From Batillaria attramentaria (lineage: Eukaryota > Mollusca > Gastropoda > Batillariidae): a stretch of 64,000 nucleotides of DNA. This document shows, one piece after another, positions 55,701 through 64,000 of this stretch. Position 1 is the first letter of the stretch. Each line of letters begins with the position of its first letter. The notes under the pieces were generated by a model. That model was not told the DNA's origin. It did no database searches and worked only from the letters and a program-made list of their open reading frames with translations. The stretch is taken from NCBI GenBank assembly GCA_018292915.2, contig JACVVK020000058.1, positions 718,501 to 782,500 of the forward strand, read 5' to 3'. The translations under genes and the position numbers were made by a program.

Positions 55701-57125
55701 GATGAGTTGTTTAAGTCCGAACAGTGATAAGGTACATTCCCAAGAGGGTTTTTTCAAAAACATACTGATGTTTAGATCACCTAAAATAAGGATTTCTGAC
55801 GAACAATTTTTTGCTTTGTCCAACATTTTTGTGAATTCATCATACCACGGAAAGGTGGATGAAGGATTCCTGTATATAAAACATACTAATAATGGTGCCG
55901 ATTTGTTTGCCTTTAGCTCTACCCAGACACTTTCCACATAACTGGACTCTAGGTCTTTGCGTCTGCGAGAGAGAGAGAGAGAGAGAGGAAACAAACAAAC
56001 AAAGAAGCAAAGCCAAAAACAAACAAATAAAATACAACGGAGCATATCAAGGGAATGTCAAGCCAAACATAATGAGTAGAAATTCAGAAATACAGCCCTT
56101 TCTAGCAAACAGGTGAAATCAAGCGTTAAACAATACTGGAGGGGTAGATTATAGTCAATGATGAAGTAGACTGGCTGCATCCCCGGAACTGTCCAAAAGG
56201 TACTTGTGTAGGTGAGTCTTAAATGATGTTAAAGAGCACAACTGTTAAAGCCTCAGTGGAAGGTAATTCCAGGAAGATGCTGCAGAGTAAGAGAAACTTG
56301 TCTTATACAAGTCCATTCTAGGGAGTGGGATGGCGAGATTGTGTTGGGCGTTGGGATTACGTGATGACACAGGCTTGAAAAGAGAAGACTCATACTTCGG
56401 AGTTTCAGTTTTGAGCAGCCTGAAGACAGCGACACACTTATTGAAGATCAATTGGTTACGAAGAGAGAGCAGACCCAGCGTTTGTAGTTTGTTATCCGTG
56501 CTTGAAATGACATAAGGGTTAAGTATTTCGACTGCCCGTCTGTGTAAAGAGCTCTTTTTTTTTTTCTAAAATGTACATCAGCACAACCACCCCACACCAC
56601 CGAAGCATAATCGAGATGGGACTGTACGTGAGCGTGATAAAAGAGTTTAAGGGCTTTGCAGTCTACAGAGTGCTTCTGCTGTGACATGAGGAAAATGTTG
56701 CGGGATTTTTTTTTTTTTTTTTTTTTTACGGATATACGCAATGTGTGAAGAGAGAGAGAGAGAGACTTACACAAGAGGTTTTTACTGAACTCCTTAGTGA
56801 CTGGTTTCGCCCGACTGTTCTCAGGGTTTATCACTGTGCACGCGGCCCGTTTCCCGTCCTCCTGTACGGATGGTGTATAGATGCACGTGCTGTCACTGTT
56901 ACCATTGTCACACGTCACGGCGTTCCAACTGTAGATAGGTGTAGGATTGACTGTCGCTTCACACGTCATTGTCATGGACAGTGTTCCGTTTGTGATGAAG
57001 GGGGATGGTCCGGTGATCTTAGTGCTGGCTGCGTCAGGACCGTCTATGGAAACAAGAAGCATTAGCAGGACGATGCTTATTTCTATTTTGGCTACCCTGT
57101 TCATGTTCATGAGAAAAAGAAATCC

Positions 57126-57178
<53 letters not shown>

Positions 57179-60100
57179 CTGACGATAAAACTCACACGCC
57201 ACTTGAAGAGTGTAGGTAACACTAGTGTTCTGACTGCCACACGCCCTCTGACACGTGAAGTTCTGTCCATGTTGTTGCCTGGTAATGTTGGGTTGCTCCA
57301 GACGTTCTGTGTTAGAGTCGCCCGGCCACGTCAGTGTTGAGTTCTCACCGTTTGCACATCTTCCCACACAGTAGCAGACCAAGGTTTCGCCCTCAACAGT
57401 ATATCCTCGACACGTCGTGGTCGGTAGATCTTGCGCACCTGATACAATATAATATACCAATTGCTGTATCTCAAAAAGCCTCATGATTTCTATGCCATCC
57501 TCCAAAACGATTACGGCCACGTTTAGCATTTTATGCAGAAACTTGTATTTTTATCTACTGCAGTCGCGATTTTTTTTTTACAGCTAGCAAAACCGACTTG
57601 AAGTAAGATTATCGCTCAAATCAAGGGCTGGCTAGTCAGTGCATAACTAGTGCACATAGTATTTCCCTTCGGGGCGTGCAATGCATGGCATGGTTCTCAT
57701 AGACGCACATATCCATCTCTTCTGAGACACTCAAGGCAGAGCTGGCGGACGAAGCAGTGCAGTCTGCTGCTATTATGCCTTATGTGCAAACCTCCACCCT
57801 GCTATTCATTCTGGTGTGACATGCGACAGTAGGCCTATTTCTCATTTTCCACGCCACCATCCACAGTGTACTTTCTTTGAAAGATGGACGTGGGATTTTA
57901 GCGTGAACTTTTGATAATTCGGCGTGTGTGTGTACACTAAGTCGGGACGGGCACCGTAAACGAGTATGTGTGTGATTTTGACTCGATTTTGAAGGGAAGA
58001 ATCCAAGCAGATTCCTGCCCGCTGGGGATTCGAACCAGGCAGCGTAAGAACGCGGATGCCTTAACCACAGACCACAGACCAAATCCCGGGTGGTGCGCGT
58101 GATACTATTTGTTTACTAAATTTGTTTCTTGCCACCAGTTATCGTAAAGAAAGTTGACGATATCAAGATTTATCAAAGAATCGAAACGATTGAAATTTGC
58201 ACACGCCGCTTGACAAACGGTTAGTATGAAATGCATAAACAAAGACTAGGGCGAGTTTACGACTGATTTAGGGACTAAACGTCAATCCACGCTGATGACA
58301 GTCCCAGTGTAATCCGTTCGAGACTAGAGCTGTCTCATACTAGTGTACATTTTGTTTCATGCATCTGGCTCAGGCCGTACCCGTGCTTGCAGTTTGACAG
58401 TGGCCGGATGATAACTGTCAGTGATGTCGTACTGACGCTGTTAGCGCCATTTGGTACAAGGGCCGAAGCATAGTGGATTGGATAGGCACCTTAACCCTTT
58501 CAGCATATTATGGTAGAGATATAAAGCACGATTTTTACTATTTGCGCCCCCCCCCCCCCCTTCCTCCTGGCCCCCACCCTCCCTATCCCATCCCACAGGC
58601 CGCCGGGTTGAGCATATACGGCACACATAACGGTACCGAACGCCGCCCTTGTATGTGTCCTGTAAGTAAATGATATAAGGAATAGAGCGCGATTTCTCGG
58701 TTCGGCGGGCTAGGTTTTACCCCTAGCCTAGAAACGTCCGCGAGGCTTCTCCTCTCGTAGAGGCTAAGTGCTTCCGAGAGTGGATTGAAGTCCGGACTCG
58801 CAGGGTCTAGACTGAGCGTGTTGCCCCTAGACCCATCACTCCTCTTGTTCAAGATTCAGGAGCTGAGGTCCGACTCTAGTTTGTTGACTGTCCGAACTAA
58901 TGTCAAGCTCTGTCATGAGATAGTAACTCGTGGTAGAGTGATGGGCTTCTTCTCTTCTCTTCCTGTCTCCTCTCGCGTCAGCTAAATAGTAATTAGTCTC
59001 ATGCAAATCTTCTCTCTCTTTCCTCCTTTTCCTTTTCCTTGCTAGAGAATTAATATCCCCCCTACCGACCTTCCGTTGTCAGGCCCCAGGTCCAAACTTA
59101 GCGCACATGCCGGGGGCCCCGCCTGGGAAGTATACGTATATGTTAGCTTCCAACACTGGACGTCGATGGGATTGTAGGCAGTTCGACTTAGTTTGGTTTT
59201 CCGTGTCGTCTCTGACTTAATTAGCCTAATGTTTCAGGTTTCATTCTACTTAGTATGGTTTCCCGTGTTTCTCCGACTAAGCGTATCTTTTCAGTGTTCC
59301 ATTCAACATAGTAGTATTTTCTTCTTGCAAACGTTAGCCTGACATATATTTTCTGTCAAACGAATTCACGTTAGTGCTGTCTTTCTCTACTAACTTGTTC
59401 TCGCCTTTATGTATGTGAAGTTGGACAGTTAATTCAACTCGGAACCTGACTTTAGTATTTTCTTGCTTCACTGTGGTGTCAGTTCGAGTGTGTGAGTTTG
59501 TGGTCAGATGTGCTATCTGTCCAGCTTTATGTTCAGCGTGTGCCTGAGAGTGGATGCGTGTGACAGAGACATTGCAACCAGAGCTACCACTGCACTAACC
59601 CCAATCACAAGATTTATCATTGGCTTGGTGCCCGAGTTACCACTGCACGAACACTAACACGACACCAGAACATAAAGGCGAGCGCTACAAGTCATTAGCC
59701 AAGCTGTCCGGGATTTCTCTGATTTTGCAATATATTTCCGTAAAAGCGTTTCTCCGGTGGAAATGTTCAGCCTGATGAAGGCCTTCCATAGCTTTTCTCT
59801 TGCTAACCATGCAAAAAGACGTCATTCGGCGCTACACACTTCGCGAATACATGTATCACGATTAGGAAAGTAAATATACTAAACTATCGCTCTAAGATAT
59901 CTTATTATCATCCATGGCGGCATCTTTCTCTTTGATCTCTCCTGTGTAATAAGTGTCCGTATTGTACTAGTACTTGAGAAATCATGTGACACAGAGCACA
60001 TCACATGACAATCAGGCATGCTTCCCTGCAAAAAGGTTCTTTCTTTCAGAAAGAAAGAACAGAGATACAACCTTTTTGGCAAAAAACCCGTCGTCATCGA

Positions 60101-62109
60101 TGAGCAAGTACATGTATTACTACTCCTCAGGGAGAACTCGCTCCCGATGTCAACACCATCGACGATGAAACATTTTGACTCGGCATATCGGTGTTTCCAA
60201 CTTTATAAACTCGTTGTACAAGTACAAAACAACAGTAGCCTGTACCTAGCAAGCAATCCTTACTCAAATTTCGGACAGTTTTAACCAACACTTATCAAAA
60301 TTCGTTCTCAAAAAGTTCAATCGAGGCTGGCGTCTCGCCGGCATGTATGCTGTTTACTGATTTGGCCGTGTGCTATCGGCGCAGAGAATGGCAGCAGATT
60401 CGTGATCTAGATACATCTCCGATTGAACAGAAGCTTCTTGAATCGTTTGAGTCATGCATGCAGTTGTAAAATGTAGCTGCTGGGGGGAAGGTCACTTTAA
60501 TCGGTGTATATGTACTACAAATATTAGAATAAACACTCACAAAGATTCAGATTTCGTGAAAATCGCAACAGGAAGAACCCCGCTTGAACGCGCCCTAATC
60601 GTACAAAGCGTGAACAGAGCTGTTCAGTTTTGATCGGTTTCGCATTCACCTCCCAAATTTACATTTCCTTGAAAGCGTCAGCATGTTTGTTTGCGTCTTT
60701 AGTGAAAGTTTAAAACTTGTGGTTTTGTTTGGATTTGAGTTCATGAGTGAATTGACACCGTCTTGACAGCATAAAAAGGCGCACTTTATTCTGTCGGCGT
60801 AGTGCTCTGCCGACGCACAAACTCGTTCGTCTGCTATGTGCAGCCGCTGTCGACTGTCAGTTTTTACTAGGATAAACGTTCAAAATATACCATAAATTGG
60901 CCCAAAAAAGGATGATAAAGCATTTACACCCCATCAAGCTGTGGGATACCGACTCGTAATTTGATCCAAGACGCAATCAACCCTTCGCTAAAGCTCAGGG
61001 TTGATTTACGTCTTGGATCAAAATACTCGTCGGTATCCCACAGCTTGATGGGGAATAACTGCTAACTAAGACAACCAGGAACACGCCGAACAGTTTGTCG
61101 CCTGTATTCACGAGAATCACGACCCGGCGAATACGAAAAAGCCAGATAGTCCGTGGATTGGTTTCCGTTCGGCGTTCCCGCACGCTCACCGGTTGTTATG
61201 AGAACAAAACGGCTACTTTAGTAACCAGGCTGATAAAATTCGCTACTACTTGTATTATATACTGTTTGGTTGCCAGTGCATATATCTGGTTGCGATAAAA
61301 AGTGCCAATGTAATTCTCCATGAATAAAACTTAAACGGTGTACATCTGTGTAGCGGTGTACAAGTGCAGTGTCTCTACAGTTTAATTCGGTCAACCTACA
61401 GATGATCATCGCAAGTGCCCCACCACTTGGAATTACTACTGCCACTATTTTTGGCTCATACACACGATTTCAATGAAGCTGCAGTGCTAATGGAACGAAA
61501 GGGCTTACCTGTGAAAACCACCTGAGCACACGAAAAAATCAATAACATGCCTCGCATGGCGAGTGGTGGGAAGTACAGCGTCGCAAAAGCTTTAGCTTGT
61601 AGTATGGCGATGCCGTTGGGCTCTGCGAGGTTAACACGTTGTTGTATGGCGCTGTGATCATGCAGTCAGTTTGCGCAATTGAATGACATCTATCTGACCG
61701 CCAAGAACGCGTCAGTTTCTGCGAGGAAACGTTCTAAATATTAAAGGCAGAGTGGCGTCCCCATTCAGTTCTTTAATGTTAATTAGGCTCAGGGCGTTTT
61801 CTCCTGGGTTCGATTTTGTGTTGAGTTATACCGCAGTGCACCACCTCTTTCGTGTGTATTTCACAGCAGTGTATTTTACAGTTCCATATCGCTACGGAGT
61901 TAAGATATGAATCTTCATGTAATATCCTTGCTGTGCTTCGATCAGCTTAAGAAGTAACACCAGGCCTTAAAACAAACATAGATAGGCTAAAGTGTGAAAA
62001 AAGGTAATTTCAGAAATGAGAAACAAGTCAATGTAGGAATTATCATTTGGAGAGTCTCAGAACAAACGCACAAACAAACAAGCAAACCAAAAAGGAACGG
62101 CACACACAC

Positions 62110-62148
<39 letters not shown>

Positions 62149-62213
62149 ACCGTACCTGCCAGCGACACCAGTAGAGACCATAAAAGACAAGCAAACAACG
62201 ACGCATTCCCCAT
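45059..62213 (-). CDS. IGR4: five-domain IgSF receptor with long tyrosine-rich tail
   Basis: Exons in transcript order: 62213-62156 signal (alternative 61557-61509), 57438-57196 D1, 57043-56771 D2, 50451-50152 D3, 49886-49572 D4, 48674-48336 D5, 48090-47953 TM, 47280-47227, 47095-46589, 45900-45796, 45544-45483, 45178-45059. The frame closes to 2,514 nt, about 837 residues. Domain order and exon lengths mirror IGR2; D5 is three residues longer. Tail motifs: GYASL, AYEV, DEYAII (extra), VYSTV and VQYSHI (ITIM, about Y831). The S of the IGR2 SGYATL is P here, so that site no longer fits the ITIM consensus. The stop comes right after GNY. The large D2-D3 intron is filled with LINE sequence. Function as an immune-type receptor is inferred. 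Confidence 0.8.
45232..45290. repeat. (TA)n microsatellite
   Basis: About 28 TA units in the last IGR4 intron. Confidence 0.95.
45483..45544 (-). CDS. IGR4 tail exon
   Basis: 62 nt, GNQGDVTSSSGDAATSGSPV then K. Phase 1 to 0. Acceptor TTTCAG, donor GTAAAG. Confidence 0.7.
45796..45900 (-). CDS. IGR4 tail exon, lost ITIM
   Basis: 105 nt. SMTPHPLDTPGYATLAQM; proline at -2 of the tyrosine. Otherwise the same as IGR2. Confidence 0.75.
46589..47095 (-). CDS. IGR4 main cytoplasmic exon
   Basis: 507 nt, phase 1-1. GYASLNEFTPTKQQEG and LRKKSARTAAYEVTS are identical to IGR2. Carries two G-P-K-G-D-x-Y units (DEYAII, DVYSTV) where IGR2 has one. Confidence 0.8.
47134..47193. repeat. (CA)n microsatellite in IGR4 intron
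   Basis: About 30 units, (GU)n in the transcript. Confidence 0.95.
47227..47280 (-). CDS. IGR4 juxtamembrane mini-exon
   Basis: 54 nt, GRRKGTENHLLTSSAINNG. Donor GTATGT, acceptor TTTTACAG. Shares the TSSA...NG end with IGR2. Confidence 0.65.
47330..47414. repeat. (CA)n with (CGCA)n core
   Basis: CA repeat interrupted by nine CGCA units. Confidence 0.95.
47953..48090 (-). CDS. IGR4 transmembrane exon
   Basis: 138 nt. WILVGVALALTLIVIIVVVI then I and CRKRRR stop-transfer. Acceptor TTTTTCAG, donor GTGAGT. Confidence 0.8.
48238..48331. repeat. (GT)n/(GCGT)n-(GA)n microsatellite
   Basis: Directly after the IGR4 D5 donor; (CA)n in the transcript, opposite in sense to most tracts in the gene. Confidence 0.95.
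48336..48674 (-). CDS. IGR4 Ig-like domain D5 exon
   Basis: 339 nt, phase 1-1. Ends DVGVYKVTISNNFGRVEFYF; no canonical Ig cysteine pair. Acceptor TTACAG follows a (GU)n run. Confidence 0.75.
48685..48744. repeat. (CA)n microsatellite abutting the IGR4 D5 acceptor
   Basis: About 30 units, same location as in IGR2. Confidence 0.95.
48835..49205 (-). mobile_element. SINE family 2 copy, near full length
   Basis: Reverse complement has box B GGTTCGAATCTC, the CATTTCCAAAG/GCCGGAGTACCCG body and a GCGCCTATACAAC end. In IGR4 intron. Confidence 0.75.
49572..49886 (-). CDS. IGR4 Ig domain D4 exon
   Basis: 315 nt. NVTLQCEAVGRPGPGLLL and TDMGIYTCIVWNDVG. Acceptor TTTCAG, donor GTAAGG. Close to IGR2 D4. 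Confidence 0.85.
50152..50451 (-). CDS. IGR4 Ig domain D3 exon
   Basis: 300 nt. LTCTVTGGKPLVDSVNFTC and NMTCYCSANWAPRPEFY. Donor GTGAGT. Confidence 0.85.
50932..50974. repeat. (GA)n microsatellite at the LINE 3' end
   Basis: GA run just outside the LINE tail. Confidence 0.9.
51068..51149. repeat. (CA)n-(CT)n microsatellite
   Basis: About 26 CA and 14 CT units within the LINE 3' region. Confidence 0.95.
52281..54288. mobile_element. 2.0-kb element nested in the LINE
   Basis: Splits the RT frame exactly between FSVF and INDLP, so its limits are clear to within a few bases. ATGTTGTTTCCATT occurs near both ends (52303 and 54260), and a 12-bp hairpin marks the right end (54261-54288). No transposase recognised. 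Contains a poly-T/poly-G run, a CA tract with poly-C, and an internal duplication. Confidence 0.65.
53500..54028 (+). repeat. Diverged tandem duplication (about 225-bp units, 306-bp spacing)
   Basis: GAGTCCGTATTCA...CTATCT, AAATATTACGCCT, AAAGGGCGATAACTC and CAGTATTTTCG-like blocks recur in the same order at 53500-53722 and 53806-54028. Confidence 0.7.
56120..56735 (-). mobile_element. Second LINE 3' fragment
   Basis: Reads SHLDYASVVWGGCADVHF, then after poly-A breaks ALYTDGQSKY, VFRLLKTETPKYESSLFKP and YSAASSWNYLPL. Same RT C-terminal region as the larger LINE (HLDYASSVWDGC) but a different copy. Starts 36 bp beyond the IGR4 D2 donor. Confidence 0.7.
56771..57043 (-). CDS. IGR4 Ig domain D2 exon
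   Basis: 273 nt. SMTMTCEATVNPTPIYSWNA, CDNGNSDSTC and DDGKRAACTV-type end. Donor GTAAGT. Confidence 0.85.
57129..57179. repeat. (CA)n microsatellite, IGR4 D1-D2 intron
   Basis: About 25 units, (GU)n in the transcript; in the same intron as the IGR2 and IGR3 tracts. Confidence 0.95.
57196..57438 (-). CDS. IGR4 domain D1 exon
   Basis: 243 nt. TTCRGYTVEGETLVCYCVGR, CANGEN and NFTCQRACGSQ. Cysteine spacing as in IGR2 and IGR3, with only moderate identity. Confidence 0.85.
57955..58080 (-). mobile_element. tRNA-like SINE or pseudo-tRNA
   Basis: Minus strand has TGTGGTTAAGGCATCCGCGT (box A region) and CTGGTTCGAATCCCC (box B). The acceptor stem does not pair convincingly, so a functional tRNA is unlikely. 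Confidence 0.5.
58081..60920. other. IGR4 intron 1, unassigned
   Basis: No exon or known repeat recognised. Notable items: a poly-C run (58547-58562), TTCTTTCTTTC pyrimidine/purine palindrome around 60036-60060, and T-rich low-complexity sequence at 59000-59050. Confidence 0.4.
60929..61053. mobile_element. Fold-back element with arms of about 55 bp
   Basis: CCCCATCAAGCTGTGGGATA opens the left arm and its reverse complement closes the right. TTGATCCAAGACG and CGTCTTGGATCAA pair nearer the loop of about 12 bases. Arms are imperfect in the middle. Confidence 0.7.
61509..61557 (-). CDS. IGR4 alternative signal-peptide exon
   Basis: MRGMLLIFSCAQVVFT plus split G, donor GTAAGC. 49 nt, phase 1. 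Conserved with 24908-24956 near IGR2. Confidence 0.6.
62100..62148. repeat. (CA)n microsatellite
   Basis: Begins 7 nt inside the intron after the IGR4 first exon; (GU)n in the transcript. Confidence 0.9.
62156..62213 (-). CDS. IGR4 signal-peptide exon
   Basis: MGNASLFACLLWSLLVSLA plus split G, donor GTACGG. 58 nt, identical length and phase to the IGR2 first exon. Confidence 0.75.
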
Positions 62214-62343
62214 CAGTGCTGTTTCCGTTCTGTCCAACACTGTCACTGTTGCATCTACATCAACACGAATGTCACAAATCACAACTCCCTACATCTCCGA
62301 TTATCACTGTTCCTTGTTCCCTCGAGTGGAAAACCCAGTGTAT

Positions 62344-62402
62344 AAATCCCGTGTTACAAAAGTAAAGTACAACCCGTCCCCCACCGTGGTTTCACTTCCG
62401 TG
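62344..62402 (-). promoter_or_regulatory. Conserved upstream blocks of IGR4
   Basis: AAATCCCGTGTTAC (62344-62357) and TTCACTTCCGTGTAGA (from 62391) match the IGR2 upstream region; the second contains a reversed ETS-type core. Confidence 0.4.
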
Positions 62403-62499
62403 TAGAAGGGCCGGGCTACGGTGTACAGCCAGCCTGCACACACTGAGCCTGAGGGTGAAGGTCGTTCAGAGTGAATAGATAAAGAAACCTGACGCCCCG

Positions 62500-63149
62500 C
62501 ATACGCGCGTGTTTGATATGTATAGCACTGCATTATGCTTGTTGTGATAGTGTCGCCTATCTCGGTTTTCTTCCTTGTTGTGTACTATTGTCCGATTGCC
62601 CCCCCCCCCCCCCAAAAAAAAAAGTAGGTTTTATGGTTTACTTTTTTTAAAGGGGACTATTCACTACACGAAAAGTCTTTACCGTAAACACAATACTGTT
62701 TTCAGATACCAAGCTGGATAGATATCTGCCTCCGACTCGGATCGTGAGACACGCCGTATATACAGCTTGGCTATTTGCTTTCATGGCAAGGGTACTGCAC
62801 ATGCGCGTGCAACGTTCAGATATCACTAGGTATCGGACATGCCAAATACAATGGAAAATGTACCGGGAGACCTCATGTTAGCCATTTTAGGGTTGAATTT
62901 TGCTTCTTCTTTTTTTTTCGTTATGGTTCACTAGTCATACTGAGGGTGATGGACAGATGGAAACAAAAACAGATTTTGGTTGGATCTCTGAAAACAGGAA
63001 CACTTTTTCTTCTGAGATTGTTCAAGGAAAGTGTATCGTTTGCTGAAAATGTGGAGGGGGGTCAATTTTTTTTTTTTTTTTGGGGGGGGGGGGGGGGAGG
63101 GAGGGGGGTAAACCTTACCACCCGAGTGAGTCTGTAAGTGGACTTTGTT

Positions 63150-63205
<56 letters not shown>

Positions 63206-63211
63206 GCACAC

Positions 63212-63245
<34 letters not shown>

Positions 63246-63613
63246 CACGCTCCCACCCATCCACCCACCCAAGACTGAGAGAGAGAGAGAGGCAGACAGA
63301 CAGACAGACAGAGACGCACAACAAAAGACCAAAATTCCAACAGATCTTTAATTGTTTGAAATGCATAATCAGGATATCAAAAGAACAAGACTTGTAAGCA
63401 CATTATTACAAGCACATAAAATGGTTAGGAAGTCTTAACAGTTGAAGCACATTCACGGTGGAAAGATTTAGTAATGAAATTTCTACACGTGAAATTTCAA
63501 AAAGTTATTATGCCACACAATCATGTAAAAGGTGATACTGTGGTCAAATCATCAAGACATCACTCCACAGTTTGTGGTGAGACAAATTCCGAGAGACTTA
63601 TTTATTGTGATGA

Positions 63614-63668
<55 letters not shown>

Positions 63669-64000
63669 TTCACAATTGATAATTCCCTCGAAAATGTTTT
63701 ATTATCGGCGTGTTCGTAAATCTGCAAACCCGACTTAGCGCTCGGGTTACTGTTCACCGACGAGGTACGGCAAACGTAAATTTATTGTTACCAAACTACC
63801 CGCCTCAAACTCTTTTACTTTGTCTTCAAACTTATTTTGGTCTCCCAATAGTCTGTGAAAGTTGGTGTATATAGTTATATACAATAATTCACGAAAAAAT
63901 AATCTGGAATATATTTCTGAATTATAGTCACATTATTGTCTGACCATCTACCAACTTTGCCTGCTACCACTACAAGCGCAAAAAACAAACAAACAAACAA
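62500..64000. other. Upstream of IGR4, repeats only
   Basis: Poly-C/A run (62600-62624), poly-T/poly-G (63066-63098), (CT)n-(CA)n (63153-63244), GA and CAGA tetranucleotides, and (GT)n at 63619-63666. No coding feature seen. Confidence 0.5.

Larger units (their letters stand above)
50985..55965 (-). mobile_element. Decayed non-LTR retrotransposon (jockey/CR1-group LINE)
   Basis: Minus strand. Endonuclease part 55965-55180 (GDLNIS, SDHYPV motifs, APE type). Reverse transcriptase 55164-54290 (FRPISLLPTLSKPIEK, LDLTKAFDLVNH, GVPQGSILGPLLF), resuming after an insertion with INDLPLN and FADDGTL (52280-52110), then the C-terminal part LGITIDDQLSWQAHVNK to 51609 and ATHWNALP...FKTRLLAYL ending near 51440. 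At least three frame breaks; 5' truncated. The 3' end is AATAAAGTGTCATTGTCATT. Sits sense-oriented in the IGR4 D2-D3 intron. Confidence 0.85.

Noticed and set aside
57955..58080. tRNA gene on the minus strand
   Set aside because: Box B is good, but no convincing acceptor-stem pairing or 3' end was found.

Overview
The window is eukaryotic genomic DNA: multi-exon genes with GT/AG introns, signal-peptide exons split from domain exons, very long CA/GT and CT/GA microsatellites, tRNA-derived SINEs, decayed LINEs, LTR-like repeats and several MITE types. The repeat style and the receptor type fit a mollusc, probably a gastropod. That assignment is inference; no species-specific marker was recognised.

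The gene content is a tandem cluster of immunoglobulin-superfamily (IgSF) type I membrane receptors. Every extracellular domain exon is symmetric phase 1-1. In order (names are mine): the first exon of a gene leaving the left edge (796-844, minus); IGR1 (2554-6445, minus; one intact Ig domain, transmembrane (TM) segment, short tyrosine tail); IGR2 (15226-26582, minus; five Ig-like domains, long tyrosine tail); IGR3 (27634-34359, plus; five Ig-like domains, short tail of the IGR1 type); IGR4 (45059-62213, minus; paralogue of IGR2). All exon chains were assembled by hand from open frames, splice-site consensus and phase, and the reading frame closes in each. IGR2, IGR3 and IGR4 would encode about 834, 645 and 837 residues; IGR1 without its broken D2 exon would encode about 239.

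The tails suggest signalling. IGR1 and IGR3 carry an ITIM-type S-x-Y-x-x-L motif plus Y-x-N (Grb2-type) motifs. IGR2 and IGR4 carry an unrelated tail of about 265 to 285 residues with many tyrosines, including an ITIM-type V-Q-Y-S-H-I at the C-terminus. IGR2 and IGR3 stand head to head and have nearly identical domain 1 but different tails, the arrangement known as paired receptors in vertebrate immune clusters. The idea that this is a molluscan immune paired-receptor cluster is inference from architecture.

The 3' flanks of IGR2 (about 11.5-15.2 kb) and IGR4 (about 42.4-45.05 kb) are one duplicated segment that includes a 39-bp tandem repeat. The upstream regions of the two genes are also related and hold two candidate signal-peptide exons each. 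The largest IGR4 intron (50.45-56.77 kb) contains a decayed LINE with a second element nested in it. The remainder is repeats: SINEs, a Tc1-like transposase relic, a piggyBac-like MITE, MITEs with 9-bp target duplications, a fold-back element, a 19-bp minisatellite inside a LINE relic, and many microsatellites. No rRNA, functional tRNA or CRISPR array was seen.
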